From positions 1 through 64,000 of the forward strand of contig JAGOQM010000003.1 of the NCBI GenBank assembly GCA_017991555.1: a DNA stretch of 64,000 nucleotides, in the 5' to 3' direction. The stretch is from Neisseriaceae bacterium (GTDB taxonomy: Bacteria; Pseudomonadota; Gammaproteobacteria; Burkholderiales; Neisseriaceae). Under the pieces are notes generated by a model, which saw nothing but the letters and a program-made list of their open reading frames with translations, was not told where the DNA came from and made no database searches. The translations under genes and the position numbers were made by a program. Shown in pieces: positions 8,741 to 18,580 of this stretch (position 1 is the first letter of the stretch; the number at the start of each line of letters is the position of its first letter).

Positions 8741-9793
8741 ATGTTTAAGAAAACCATAGTACTGGCAACCTCCTTAGCACTCTTAGCCACGGCACCGGCG
8801 TTTGCCTGCACCCGCTTGGTGTATCAAGGCCCGGATAACAACACCATTACCGCCCGCTCCATGGATTGGAAGGTCGACGTGGGCACCAATTTATGGGTTT
8901 TGCCGCGCGGCATTGAGCGCAATGGCAACGCCGGCCCACGGTCGGTAAAATGGCGCGCCAAATACGGCAGCGTGATTGCCTCTGGCTACGACATTGCCAC
9001 CACCGACGGCGTCAATGAAGCGGGCCTGAACGCCAACCTATTGTGGCTGGTGGAGTCGCAATACCCAGAAGCCAAAAAATCGACTAAGCCCAGCCTGTCC
9101 TTGGCGGCCTGGGCACAATATGTGCTGGACAACTTTGCCAGCGTAGACGAGGCGGTTAAGGCCTTAGAAAAAGAACCGTTTATTGTCGTGACCGATGCGG
9201 TGCCGGGTGAAAAACGCTTGGCCACCCTACACCTGTCGCTGTCGGACAAAAGCGGTGACAGTGCCATTGTGGAATACATCAATGGCAAGCAAGTCATTCA
9301 CCATAGCCCCAAATACCAGGTCATGACCAATTCGCCCACCTTTGAGCAACAGCTGGCTTTAAACCAATACTGGCAACAAATTGGGGGCACGGTGATGTTA
9401 CCAGGCACCAACCGCGCCGCCGACCGCTTTGCGCGCGCGTCGTTCTACGTCAACGCCATCCCCAAAACCGCTGACTTACAGCAGTCGGTGGCCAGCGTGT
9501 TCAGCGTAATCCGCAACGTGTCGGTGCCGTTTGGTTTGAATACCGAAGAAGAGCCCAATATTTCTTCCACCCGTTGGCGCACCGTGTTTGACCACAAGCG
9601 TCAGCTATACTTCTTCGAATCGGCCGTGTCGCCTAACCTATTTTGGGTGGACTTGAAAAAAATTGATTTCTCGCCCCAAACCGGTCAGGTTAAAAAACTG
9701 GACTTAGGCAAAGACCAAAGCAATACGTTTGCGGGCGAAGTATCGGCTGAATTTAAAGTGGCCAAACCCTTTACCTTCTTGTCGGCCTCTTAA
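8741..9793 (+). CDS. Exported linear-amide C-N hydrolase (choloylglycine hydrolase/penicillin V acylase family)
   Basis: The 350-residue precursor has a signal peptide ending AFA, directly followed by Cys23 in CTRLVYQG and then an ARSMDW stretch. In this Ntn-hydrolase family the N-terminal Cys is the nucleophile, and the Asp a few residues on belongs to the active site. Signal peptidase cleavage alone would therefore expose the catalytic residue. Family members hydrolyse amide bonds in bile-salt conjugates, penicillin V or acyl-homoserine lactones. The periplasmic location fits the Gram-negative branch, for which AHL or penicillin V acylase activity is more likely than bile-salt hydrolysis. 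A strong terminator follows. Confidence 0.88.
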   Translation: MFKKTIVLATSLALLATAPAFACTRLVYQGPDNNTITARSMDWKVDVGTNLWVLPRGIERNGNAGPRSVKWRAKYGSVIASGYDIATTDGVNEAGLNANLLWLVESQYPEAKKSTKPSLSLAAWAQYVLDNFASVDEAVKALEKEPFIVVTDAVPGEKRLATLHLSLSDKSGDSAIVEYINGKQVIHHSPKYQVMTNSPTFEQQLALNQYWQQIGGTVMLPGTNRAADRFARASFYVNAIPKTADLQQSVASVFSVIRNVSVPFGLNTEEEPNISSTRWRTVFDHKRQLYFFESAVSPNLFWVDLKKIDFSPQTGQVKKLDLGKDQSNTFAGEVSAEFKVAKPFTFLSAS

Positions 9794-9811
9794 GCAGGCC
9801 TTGTCCGACAA

Positions 9812-9845
9812 AGGCTGGCATGAACGATTCATGCCAGCCTTTTTT
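9812..9845 (+). terminator. Rho-independent terminator after the Ntn-hydrolase
   Basis: A perfect 13-bp stem (AGGCTGGCATGAA paired with its complement, loop CGA) is followed by a run of T. Confidence 0.93.
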
Positions 9846-9908
9846 AAGGGCAATCGGCACCATGCTAGAATAACCAACCTTGTTAAACCCGCATTAAAGG
9901 CCGTTCCT

Positions 9909-10553
9909 ATGTCTACCACGCCCCAAAAACACTGGTCCATCGTTGAATACCTACACGAATCAGTCAAAAACCCCAACATTCATGTCAAAGGCCAACACAG
10001 CTATTACAGTGCGGCTTGGAGCGGCTCTTTTGAGGACAGCGTGGTGCGTTATTTATACGGCGACGACTACAGCCTGGCCCATTGGACCTCACCGTGGCCG
10101 GTTGATCAGCTGCACATCGGGGATTATGTCTGCATTGGTGCAGAAGCCATTATTTTAATGGGCGGCAACCACACCCACCGCACTGATTGGTTTAGCCTCT
10201 ACCCCTTTTTGACACACATCGAAGAAGCCTATATTGGCAAAGGCGACACCGTCATCCACGATGGCGCTTGGATTGGCATTCGCGCCACCATCATGCCGGG
10301 CGTGACCATTGGCGAGGGTGCTGTCATTGCCTCTGGCGCCATCGTCACCAAAGACGTGGCGCCCTACACCATCGTCGCGGGCAACCCTGCTAAGCCCATC
10401 CGCCAACGCTTTGAGCCTGACGTGGTGGCCCAACTCTTGGCCCTAGGCATTTACGACTGGCCCGAAGCCAAATTTAACGCGCTGCGCCCGCTGCTGTGTG
10501 CCGACAATATCGAGCAGCTGGCGGCGGCGGCCGCGGCCTACACAGCGACCTAA
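9909..10553 (+). CDS. CatB-like hexapeptide-repeat acetyltransferase
   Basis: The product is 214 residues from an ATG at 9909. An in-frame upstream extension to 9729 runs through the preceding gene end and its terminator and is rejected. The left-handed beta-helix hexapeptide pattern is visible in IGDYVCIGAEAIILMGG, GAWIGIRATIMPGVTIGEGAVIASGAIVTKD-type repeats and VAGNPAKPIR. The family (xenobiotic acetyltransferases, Vat/CatB) transfers acetyl groups from acetyl-CoA to hydroxyls, including chloramphenicol and streptogramins. Chromosomal members are often of unknown substrate. The HTHRTDW stretch contains the expected catalytic His. It stands alone between two terminators. Confidence 0.82.
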   Translation: MSTTPQKHWSIVEYLHESVKNPNIHVKGQHSYYSAAWSGSFEDSVVRYLYGDDYSLAHWTSPWPVDQLHIGDYVCIGAEAIILMGGNHTHRTDWFSLYPFLTHIEEAYIGKGDTVIHDGAWIGIRATIMPGVTIGEGAVIASGAIVTKDVAPYTIVAGNPAKPIRQRFEPDVVAQLLALGIYDWPEAKFNALRPLLCADNIEQLAAAAAAYTAT

Positions 10554-10598
10554 ACCGCACGCCCAAAGCGGTCTGCTATTTACTTAAAAACTGGCATG

Positions 10599-10647
10599 AC
10601 AGCGCAACCACGATCATGGCTATGATGGCTGCGCTGTTTCTATTTTT
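10599..10647 (+). terminator. Probable terminator after the CatB-like gene
   Basis: ACAGCGCA pairs with TGCGCTGT, with an inner ATCAT/ATGAT pairing, followed by TTCTATTTTT. Confidence 0.65.
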
Positions 10648-10669
10648 AACCTTTTAAGCAGGCACTAAC

Positions 10670-11119
10670 ATGACCCCTATTCTGACGCTACGCCCCCTGC
10701 AAGCCACCGACTTCGAACAATGGCTGCCCCTGTGGCAAGCCTACCAAGACTTTTACGAGGTCGACCTAGCCCCCGGCGTGTCCACCACCCTATTTCAACG
10801 CTGTTTAGACGCCCACGAGCCGGTTCATGCTGCGGTGGCGGTGATTGATGGACGCTTGGCGGGCTTGGTGCATTACGTCGTTCACCGTTCGACCTGGGCC
10901 ATCGAAGACTTTTGTTATCTAGAAGACCTCTACGTTGACCCCGCCGTTCGCGGCAGCGGCGCTGGTAAGCGCCTCATCGAGTGGGTACAGGCCTTTGCGC
11001 AACAGCATTCATGTGGCCGCCTGTATTGGCATACCCACCACAGCAATGCCCGCGCCCAAAAACTATATGACTGGGTGGCGGCCAAATCTGGCTGCATTGA
11101 ATACCGCCTGCCGCTGTAA
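10670..11119 (+). CDS. GNAT-family N-acetyltransferase
   Basis: The 149-residue single-domain protein has the GNAT core. Motif A reads LEDLYVDPAVRGSGAGKRLI, the acetyl-CoA pyrophosphate-binding loop, near residues 85-105. The C-terminal part WHTHHSNARAQKLYD is typical of amino-group acetyltransferases. The substrate cannot be read from sequence. It precedes a MocR-type regulator on the same strand after 127 bp; such pairs can be functionally linked. The start is supported by a purine-rich stretch upstream. Confidence 0.85.
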   Translation: MTPILTLRPLQATDFEQWLPLWQAYQDFYEVDLAPGVSTTLFQRCLDAHEPVHAAVAVIDGRLAGLVHYVVHRSTWAIEDFCYLEDLYVDPAVRGSGAGKRLIEWVQAFAQQHSCGRLYWHTHHSNARAQKLYDWVAAKSGCIEYRLPL

Positions 11120-11246
11120 TCCCCCCTCACACCACTAAGCCAGCGCCTTAAATGCCTCATGACAACAAGAGGGTTTAGGGCTAAACTGATTTGGTCAATG
11201 CCCCCTGCGTGTGACACCCTGAACCGCAGGCTATTAAGGTAAACCC

Positions 11247-12734
11247 ATGAGCAAATCCTTTTCTCTTGACACCATTCGCATTCGCCTGAACCAACCGGCA
11301 CTGCGCGCGCTGGAACGCCACCTACAAATTCAAAGGGTCCTGCGCGGCCTGATTCTTGAAGGCCTGCTGCTGCCAGGCAGCAAGCTGCCGGCCACCCGCA
11401 CTTTGGCTAAGTCACTGAACGTGGCCAGAGACACGGTCGAAAACGCCTACATTCAACTCCAACGCGACGGCTACATCACCCGCAAAGAAGGCTCTGGCAG
11501 CTACGTGGCTGCCAGCATTGGGGCGACCTTATACGGCCAGCCGCAGCTGCGCTTAAGCCCGCCACCCACCCGTTCGCCCAGCGATGGCCTGAGCAAACGC
11601 GGGCAGCGGCTGTTGGCGGCAGGCGGCGTCGTCGACCACCAAACCCCCATCGCTTTTGCCACCGGCCTGCCGGAAACCCGCTCCTTTCCCATTGATGTAT
11701 GGCTGCGTCTGCACCGTAAGGTGGTGCAAGAAACGCCACACCACACCTTATTACACGGCGACCCTCAGGGCGCCGCACCGCTACGCGAAGCCATTGCCAC
11801 CTATTTGAACTTGGAACGAGGGGCTCAGGTGAGCGCCGACCACATTTTGATCCTCAGCAGCACGCGTCAGGCCCTATTTTTGTGTGCTCAGATGCTGGTC
11901 GACCCTGGCGGCTCGATTCTGATGGAAAACCCGGGCTACTATGGTGCTAAAAAAGCCTTTGAAGCCGCTCAAGCCCGCGTGCGCCCTATCGACGTGGACG
12001 AACACGGCCTGTGCATCGATCAGATCCATGCCGATCGCAGCGGCGCCCGCTGTGTGTACGTGACCCCCTCGCATCAATACCCAACCGGCGTAACCCTGTC
12101 GTTAGAACGGCGCCTGGCACTGATTGAATGGGCCCACAAAAACCAGGGCTGGATCATTGAAGACGATTACGACAGCGAGTTTCATTACGATGGCCTGCCC
12201 ACCGCCTGTGTGCAAGGCTTAGACCCGTATCAACGCACGCTTTATATCGGCACCTTCAGTAAAACCCTGTTCCCTGGCTTACGCATTGGCTACATGGCCT
12301 TGCCGCCTAGCCTCATGCCCGTCATGGTGGCGGCACGCAGCATCATTGATGGCCACACCCCACAAAACAACCAGCTCACCCTAGCCCGCTTTATGGCCGA
12401 TGGTCATTACAACGCCCATGTGCGCATGATGCGGCAACTGTATGGCGCCCGCAAAGCCGCACTGTTGCAGGCCATCGACACTCATCTGGCCGACGTGGTC
12501 AACCCGATCGGCCCCAGCAAAGGGGGCGGCCTCATGCTGTCCTGTCGCCTCGACCCTGCTTATGACGAAGCCACCACCATCGCTCAAGCCGCAGAGGCCG
12601 GCATTTTGCTGCCGGGGCTTAGTCGCCTCTACCTCGGCCCAACCGCTGAACAAGGCTGGGTGTTGGGCTATGGCTCGCTCACCCCACATGAAATCGACAC
12701 CTGCATGGCGCGGCTACAACAAGCCCTGACTTAG
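11247..12734 (+). CDS. MocR/PdxR-type GntR-aminotransferase regulator
   Basis: The 495-residue fusion protein has an N-terminal GntR winged helix (about residues 15-90; GSKLPATRTLAKSLNVARDTV) joined to a fold-type I aminotransferase domain. The PLP-binding lysine is K339 in TFSKTLFPGLRIGY; other cofactor contacts include DDYDSEF and TPSHQYPTG. MocR proteins sense PLP or amino-acid-derived adducts and control vitamin B6, GABA or transporter genes. Candidate targets are the GNAT gene upstream and the convergent BenE gene, whose end it overlaps by four bases. An AAGG box precedes the ATG. Confidence 0.88.
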   Translation: MSKSFSLDTIRIRLNQPALRALERHLQIQRVLRGLILEGLLLPGSKLPATRTLAKSLNVARDTVENAYIQLQRDGYITRKEGSGSYVAASIGATLYGQPQLRLSPPPTRSPSDGLSKRGQRLLAAGGVVDHQTPIAFATGLPETRSFPIDVWLRLHRKVVQETPHHTLLHGDPQGAAPLREAIATYLNLERGAQVSADHILILSSTRQALFLCAQMLVDPGGSILMENPGYYGAKKAFEAAQARVRPIDVDEHGLCIDQIHADRSGARCVYVTPSHQYPTGVTLSLERRLALIEWAHKNQGWIIEDDYDSEFHYDGLPTACVQGLDPYQRTLYIGTFSKTLFPGLRIGYMALPPSLMPVMVAARSIIDGHTPQNNQLTLARFMADGHYNAHVRMMRQLYGARKAALLQAIDTHLADVVNPIGPSKGGGLMLSCRLDPAYDEATTIAQAAEAGILLPGLSRLYLGPTAEQGWVLGYGSLTPHEIDTCMARLQQALT

Positions 12735-13924
12735 GCCCGAGGCTTGCCGCCATACATGATTAGGTGGCACATCAAGCCCGCGATGAGGCCCCAAAAAGCG
12801 CCGCCAATGCCTAATAAGGTGACGTTTGCCGCCGTGGCCAAAAACGTGATCAAGGCTGTTTCACGCGTGGCCGCATTCTGCATTGCTGCGGCCAGGCTCC
12901 CACCAATACTGCCCAATAAGGCCAATCCAGCCAGAGTGGCAATAAACGCCTTGGGCAAAATCAAAAACAAAGTCGCCAGGGTCACCCCAAACACCCCGAC
13001 CAGCACATACAGCGCGCCACACACCAGCCCGGCCAAATAGCGCTTATGCGGATCGGGATGGGCGTCTTTACCGGTACAAATCGCGGCGGTAATCGCGGCC
13101 ACGTTGAAGGCGTGGGCCCCAAACGGGGCCATCAGTAAAGAGCCCAAGCCGGTTACGGTTAAAATTGGGTTGGCACTGGTGTGGTAGCCATCCTGACGCA
13201 ACACCAGCATGCCAGGCATGTATTGACCGGTCAGGGTGATCACAAACAAGGGCAGCGCCACCCCAAAAAAAGCCGCCACCGAGAAAACCGGCGTGGTCCA
13301 TACCGGTTGCGCTAAGGTCAGCGGCACCGCGCTCAGGTCGACCTGCCCTTGCGCCACCAGCAAGCCTAGCCCAGCCAGTAACACCCCCACGATGGCAAAC
13401 CGTGCCGTCAAGCGTTTCAAGACGGCATACACCAGCACCAAAACAATCACCAACAGCGGCGCCACCGTGGCCCCGGCAAACGCCCCCATGCCGAACTGGA
13501 ACAGGATGCCGGCCAATAGCCCAGCCGCAATCCCTGCTGGAATCAGCTTCACCAAGCGTTCAAACGCCCCCGTCAGCCCCAGCAGCACAAACCCCAATGC
13601 CGACAGCACATAGGCGCCAATGACTTCTGCGTAGGGCGTGGTCGGCATCACCGTGGCCAAAAACGCCACCCCTGGCGTCGACCATGCCGTGATGATGGGC
13701 GCCCGATAGCGCCAGCTCAACCAAGCCCCCGTCAGCCCCACCCCGATGGACACTGACCACACCCACGAGGCGGTTTGGGCCGCCGACAGTTGGGCCAGCT
13801 CGGCCGCTTGAAACACCAACACAAACGTGCCCCCATAATTCACCAACACGGACACCAAGGCCGCCACCGTCGGCGCCAAAAAATCAGTCATACGCAGCGG
13901 CGAGGCATGTGTTCTCATCTCCAT
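12731..13924 (-). CDS. BenE-family benzoate/proton symporter
   Basis: This is a membrane protein with about 12 hydrophobic segments and the BenE signature region near the N terminus (LVNYGGTFVLVFQAA, SWRYRAPIITAWSTPG). Family members import benzoate with protons, though many have no tested substrate. I chose the second in-frame ATG (13924, 397 residues) because AGAGAG sits six bases upstream. An ATG at 13948 would add eight residues and one at 13918 would remove two. A 10-bp palindrome GAGTATACTC at 13957-13966 lies just upstream and may be a regulator site. The gene converges on the MocR gene with a 4-bp overlap. Confidence 0.85.
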   Translation of the reverse strand: MEMRTHASPLRMTDFLAPTVAALVSVLVNYGGTFVLVFQAAELAQLSAAQTASWVWSVSIGVGLTGAWLSWRYRAPIITAWSTPGVAFLATVMPTTPYAEVIGAYVLSALGFVLLGLTGAFERLVKLIPAGIAAGLLAGILFQFGMGAFAGATVAPLLVIVLVLVYAVLKRLTARFAIVGVLLAGLGLLVAQGQVDLSAVPLTLAQPVWTTPVFSVAAFFGVALPLFVITLTGQYMPGMLVLRQDGYHTSANPILTVTGLGSLLMAPFGAHAFNVAAITAAICTGKDAHPDPHKRYLAGLVCGALYVLVGVFGVTLATLFLILPKAFIATLAGLALLGSIGGSLAAAMQNAATRETALITFLATAANVTLLGIGGAFWGLIAGLMCHLIMYGGKPRA

Positions 13925-14025
13925 CTCATTCTCTCTAAGCCAGTCCATAAACCCCCGAGTATACTCACACTCAAGACGGCCGCTTAGACCGCACTAGGCC
14001 AACCAAACCAGCCACTTGCAGACAT

Positions 14026-14056
14026 AAAAAAACCCCAAACGCCGTCACGTTTAGGG
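14026..14056 (-). terminator. Terminator of the RND efflux operon
   Basis: On the minus strand CCCTAAACG pairs with CGTTTGGGG (one T-G pair) around a 6-nt loop, followed by a run of seven T. Confidence 0.88.
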
Positions 14057-14084
14057 TGATGCCCATAAAAACAGGCTGGACCGT

Positions 14085-15470
14085 TTAAGCCTGCCCCCAG
14101 CCTAAGGCTTTATACAGGGCCACCACGTTGATGTAAGAATCTGTTTGCGCTTGTAACAGCGCCTGCTTGATTTCATACACGGCACGCTGATTGGCCAAGA
14201 CGTTGAGGTAGGCCCCAGAACCGGCCCGATGCCGCTTGGTGGCAATGGTTAAGGCCTGTTGGGCGTGCTGTGCCGATTGCCACAGGGCTTTAAGGCTGTC
14301 CTGATGCTGTACTAGCTGCGTCACTGCGCCTTCTACTTCTTCCTGAGCCAGCAAGACCGCTTGCTCATACTGCGCCAAAGCACCGCTGTTCTGTGCTTTG
14401 GCGCCACGCAAACGCGCACGGGCATTGCCTAACTGTAAGGCCGGCCAGGTGACGTTCGGCGTTAGCTCAAAGCCCCGAGATGCGTGCCCGATGTCGCCAC
14501 CACGCAAGGCAATAAAGCCCAAAAACCCACCCAAATTTAAGCGTGGGAATAAGTCGGCCGTGGCCGCCCCCACGTCGGCGCTGCTGGCCGCCAACAGGCG
14601 TTCGGCCTTGACCACGTCGGGACGCTGACGAATCAATTCATTCACATCGCCCAAGGGTAGGTTTTTCGCTAAAGGCGCTGCCTGCGGGGCGGCCAACACC
14701 CGCGGCTGCCCTGGCGCTTGCCCCGTCAATACGTCGAGACGGTATTGGGCCTGCTGCAAGCGCGTGTACACGCTCGGAATGCTGGCCTCGGCACGCAAGA
14801 GCTGGGCGCGGGCATTCGCCAAGTCTTCTGGCAGGCCGCTGCCCAAACGTACCGATGCGGCGGTGACCTTCACCGTTTCGGCCCAGCTGCGTTGTTGTTG
14901 CTGCGCCAGATCTAGCTGCTGCTGCAGGCCTTGCGCTTGGTAATACACCCGCGCCACTTCAGCGGCGATGCTCAGCTGCAACAGGGTGAACTCGGCCTGA
15001 GTCGCGTCGGCACGCGCCCGCGCCGATTGACTTAAATGCTGCAAGCGACCAAACAAATCAATTTCCCACTGGGTGTCAAAGCCCACACGATAGTGTTCCG
15101 ACAGTGTCCGCTCTGGCGTGCCATCACTGCTGGCCTGCTGGCTCAGGGCGCGCTGATAGCTGGCCGCCGACGTGATGGCCGGCAAACGTTCTAACTGGCG
15201 TTCGTCAAAGACCGCCCGCGCCGCCAACAGCCGTGCCTGCGCCTGACGCAGGTCACGGTTTTGGGCCAAGGCTGTCTCAATCAGGCGATTAAGGTCTGGC
15301 TCCTCAAAAAAGAGCCACCAGCTGGCCTGGGCCTGTACCGCCGCTGGGTCAAACGCCTTCGCTTCGAGGCTGCTGAGCTGAACCTCAGGCCCAGTGGGGG
15401 CCACATATTTAGGCCCCACCGCACAGCCAGCCAAAGTGGCGGCCAGTAAGATTAACGGGATGTGTTTCAT
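14085..15470 (-). CDS. RND efflux outer-membrane lipoprotein (OprM/NodT family)
   Basis: The 461-residue precursor has a lipoprotein signal with lipobox LAGC (Cys16). Two repeated OEP domains follow, rich in Ala/Gln coiled-coil helices (for example the AEVARVYYQAQGLQQQ region), then beta-barrel strands. It would form the outer-membrane exit duct of the tripartite pump. Its start overlaps the RND gene stop by four bases (15467-15470), so the two are translationally coupled. It is the last gene of the operon before the terminator. Confidence 0.92.
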   Translation of the reverse strand: MKHIPLILLAATLAGCAVGPKYVAPTGPEVQLSSLEAKAFDPAAVQAQASWWLFFEEPDLNRLIETALAQNRDLRQAQARLLAARAVFDERQLERLPAITSAASYQRALSQQASSDGTPERTLSEHYRVGFDTQWEIDLFGRLQHLSQSARARADATQAEFTLLQLSIAAEVARVYYQAQGLQQQLDLAQQQQRSWAETVKVTAASVRLGSGLPEDLANARAQLLRAEASIPSVYTRLQQAQYRLDVLTGQAPGQPRVLAAPQAAPLAKNLPLGDVNELIRQRPDVVKAERLLAASSADVGAATADLFPRLNLGGFLGFIALRGGDIGHASRGFELTPNVTWPALQLGNARARLRGAKAQNSGALAQYEQAVLLAQEEVEGAVTQLVQHQDSLKALWQSAQHAQQALTIATKRHRAGSGAYLNVLANQRAVYEIKQALLQAQTDSYINVVALYKALGWGQA

Positions 15471-18400
15471 AAAGCTTCCTCTCTTTGATGGGCCTCGCCT
15501 AAGACGGCATCGGCCGCCAACAGCTGCTGTTGACGCTCGGTACGATGGCTTTGACTGTGGTTACGGGCCAACCAGGTGTACACCGTTGGCAGCACCAACA
15601 GCGTAAACACGGTGCCGATCAGCATCCCCGACACGATCACCACACCCAGCCCAAAGCGGCTGTTGGCGCCGGCGCCGGTGGCAAACAATAAGGGAATCAA
15701 CCCCACCACCATCGCCGCCGTGGTCATCAACACCGGGCGCAAACGGATTTGCGCGGCCTGATGGATCGCGGCACGACGACTCAGGCCTTCCTTGACCTGC
15801 AGTTCATTGGCAAATGCCACCATTAAAATGCCGTGCTTGCTGATTAAGCCAATCAGCGTCACCAGACCAATTTGGGTGTAAATATTCAAGGTGGCCCAGC
15901 CCAACGCCAGCGGCAATAAGGCGCCACAAATCGACAGCGGCACGGTGATCAAAATGATCAGCGGATCCACCAAGCTTTCATACTGCGCCGCCAACACCAG
16001 ATAAATAATCACCAGCGCCGCCAAGAAGGCAAACGCCAAGGCATTGCCTTCTTGTTGATACTGACGCGAATCCGATTGCCAATCATGGCTAAAGCCTGCC
16101 GGCAAGGCCGCCGCTGCCTGTTCTAAAAACGCCACCGCTTCGCCCATAGACACGCCGGGGGCCGGAATGGCTTGGAAGGTCGCTGCATTTTGCTGGTTAA
16201 ACTGAGTGAGCCGATTGGGTTCGACGGTGGTGTGAATCGACACCACAGTGGCCAAAGGAATCATCGTCCCGGCCGCCGTGCGCAGATACTGTGCTGCTAG
16301 ACCTTCTGGGGTCAGCCGTTGGGCACGCAGGCTTTGTGGAATCACGTCATAGGCACGCCCCTCCATGCCAAAGCGATTGACATAACCCTCACCCACCAAC
16401 ACGCCCAGCGCATCGCCGATGTCTTGCATGCTGATGCCCAAGCTACTGGCTTTGCTGCGGTCGATGCGTACCTGCACCACTGGATTGTTGTAGTCTAAGT
16501 CGCTGTCCACGACCACAAACAAACCGCTTTCACGGGCTTTTTGCTTGATTTCGTCCATGGTTTGATACAGGGTTTGATAATCTTGCGGCGTGCGCACCAC
16601 CATTTGCACCGGCAGGCCACCGCTGGAACCCGGCAACGCCGCCAGCTGGAAGGCGAAAATGCTGCTGCCTTCGACGTCGTTGACCTTGGCCTGCAGCTCG
16701 GTTTGAATGCTGGCCGCGTCGCGGGCGCGATCGCCCCAAGGCGTCAGGATGATCCCGCCAATGCTGGTGGCCGGCCCATCAACGCCATTGATGATCCAAC
16801 GGCTTTCGGTTTCGGCAATGTCGGAGTACACGTCGTCTAGCTTGCGCGAAAAGTGTTCCACATAGCTTAAGTTGGCGTGCTGCGGCGCCTTAATCGCGGT
16901 CAGCAAGTTGGCCTGATCCTCTGCTGGTGCCAGTTCACGCTGCGGCGACAGGTATAAAAACGGCAGGCTCAACACCACCACGCCAATCAAGGCCGCGGTC
17001 AGCCAGCGATGATGCAGCACGAAATCCAACACCTTGGCGTACCCACCGGTCAGCTTGCCAAAAAACGCTTCGGCGGCGTGCGCCATCCGGCCTTCATCCT
17101 GCTTGGCCGGCAATAAAAACGAGCTCATCACCGGCGACAACGTCAGCGCCACCACCCCGGACACAATCACCGAGCCGGCCAACGTCAGGGCAAACTCTTG
17201 AAACAGCGCCCCGGTTAAGCCGCCCATAAACCCAATCGGCGCATACACGGCGGCCAGGGTAATGGTCATTGCAATCACTGGGCCCACTACTTCGCGCGCC
17301 GCCACCAGGGCCGCATTGACCGGCGATTTGCCTTCGCCAATGTGGCGGTGTACGTTTTCCACCACAATGATGGCGTCGTCGACCACCAGCCCAATCGCCA
17401 ACACCATCGCCAACAGGGTCAAGAGATTAATACTGAAGCCAAAGGCGAGCATGATGCTGGCGGCCCCCAGCATCGATAAAGGAATGGTGACCACAGGAAT
17501 CAAGACGCTGCGGAACGAGCCCAAACACAAATAAATTACCACCACCACGATGATCAAGGCCTCTAATAGGGTTTTGATCACGCCATCAATCGACGCTTGA
17601 ATAAAGCGTGCGGTTTCAAACGACAGGTTGGCGCGCACGTCTGGCGGCAGGGTTTTGTCGATTTGAGGCAATAATGACTTAATGCCGTCCACGATCACCA
17701 AGGGGTTGCCGCTGGGCGTCGGGAAAATGCCCAAATAAACCGCCGGCTGTCCATCCATGAGGCCGCTGGTTTCGGTCGCGGCAGCGCCTAACTCTACCGT
17801 GCCCACGTCTTTCACCCGCACCAGGCTGTGGCCGTCTTGCTTCAGCACCAGCGCCTGAAAGTCCGCCACGCTGGTTAAATCGCTGTTGACCTGCACGTTA
17901 GACACAATGAACTGGCCATCCACCTTACCCGGTGCGGCCTGATAGTTGTTGTGTCGAATGGCCGCCGCCACATCGCCGGCGGTGACGCCGCGGCTGGCCA
18001 ATTTATCGGCGTCTAGCCAAAGCCGCATCGACAGATTCTGGCCGCCAAACACCTGTACTTTGGCCACGCCATCAATGGTGGTAAACATAGGCTCCACCAC
18101 CCGCGCCAAATACTCCGTCAGCTGCGGCAACGGTAAGGTGTCGCTCGCAAACCCAACATAGGCCACGGCCGTTGAATCGCCCGCGGTGCGTTCAATCACC
18201 GGGTCATAGGCTTGCTCCGGCAGCTTATAGCGCACCTGATTCACCTTGGCCATGACTTCCGTTAGGGCCTGGGTTGAATCTTGATTCAACGCCATCCGCG
18301 CCGTCACCAAGCTGCGCCCCTGTACCGACGATGAAGCTAAATAATCAATGCCCTCAACCGAAGAAATGGCTTGCGCAATCGGCTGGGTGACAAAGCCCTG

Positions 18401-18580
18401 CATCAATTCTGACGGCGCGCCAGGATACTCTGTGCTCACCGTAATGGTGGCGGTTTCTAACAGTGGGTATTGCCGAATCGGCAGTTTATTAAACGCCAGC
18501 AAACCGGCCAATAAAATCAGGGTGCTGACCACCAGCGCCAACACTGGTCGGCGCACGAACAAATCGGTAAAGCGCATCAT
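15467..18580 (-). CDS. RND multidrug efflux inner-membrane pump (HAE1/AcrB family)
   Basis: At 1037 residues it has the full length of the hydrophobe/amphiphile efflux branch. It shows the first helix (RPVLALVVSTLILLAG), two large periplasmic loops and the helix-4 proton-relay motif LAIGLVVDDAIIVVENV with its Asp pair. The second half repeats the fold (PLSICGALLPLALG, GLISKHGILMVAFANE). It exchanges protons for drugs or redox-active compounds. It sits between the adaptor and channel genes with 4-bp overlaps on both sides. SoxR control from the upstream promoter suggests substrates such as phenazines, quinones or viologens. Confidence 0.94.
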   Translation of the reverse strand: MMRFTDLFVRRPVLALVVSTLILLAGLLAFNKLPIRQYPLLETATITVSTEYPGAPSELMQGFVTQPIAQAISSVEGIDYLASSSVQGRSLVTARMALNQDSTQALTEVMAKVNQVRYKLPEQAYDPVIERTAGDSTAVAYVGFASDTLPLPQLTEYLARVVEPMFTTIDGVAKVQVFGGQNLSMRLWLDADKLASRGVTAGDVAAAIRHNNYQAAPGKVDGQFIVSNVQVNSDLTSVADFQALVLKQDGHSLVRVKDVGTVELGAAATETSGLMDGQPAVYLGIFPTPSGNPLVIVDGIKSLLPQIDKTLPPDVRANLSFETARFIQASIDGVIKTLLEALIIVVVVIYLCLGSFRSVLIPVVTIPLSMLGAASIMLAFGFSINLLTLLAMVLAIGLVVDDAIIVVENVHRHIGEGKSPVNAALVAAREVVGPVIAMTITLAAVYAPIGFMGGLTGALFQEFALTLAGSVIVSGVVALTLSPVMSSFLLPAKQDEGRMAHAAEAFFGKLTGGYAKVLDFVLHHRWLTAALIGVVVLSLPFLYLSPQRELAPAEDQANLLTAIKAPQHANLSYVEHFSRKLDDVYSDIAETESRWIINGVDGPATSIGGIILTPWGDRARDAASIQTELQAKVNDVEGSSIFAFQLAALPGSSGGLPVQMVVRTPQDYQTLYQTMDEIKQKARESGLFVVVDSDLDYNNPVVQVRIDRSKASSLGISMQDIGDALGVLVGEGYVNRFGMEGRAYDVIPQSLRAQRLTPEGLAAQYLRTAAGTMIPLATVVSIHTTVEPNRLTQFNQQNAATFQAIPAPGVSMGEAVAFLEQAAAALPAGFSHDWQSDSRQYQQEGNALAFAFLAALVIIYLVLAAQYESLVDPLIILITVPLSICGALLPLALGWATLNIYTQIGLVTLIGLISKHGILMVAFANELQVKEGLSRRAAIHQAAQIRLRPVLMTTAAMVVGLIPLLFATGAGANSRFGLGVVIVSGMLIGTVFTLLVLPTVYTWLARNHSQSHRTERQQQLLAADAVLGEAHQREEAL

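Noticed and set aside
16927..17534. Plus-strand ORFs inside the RND pump gene
   Set aside because: Proline/arginine- or serine-rich shadows of a conserved pump gene on the other strand.
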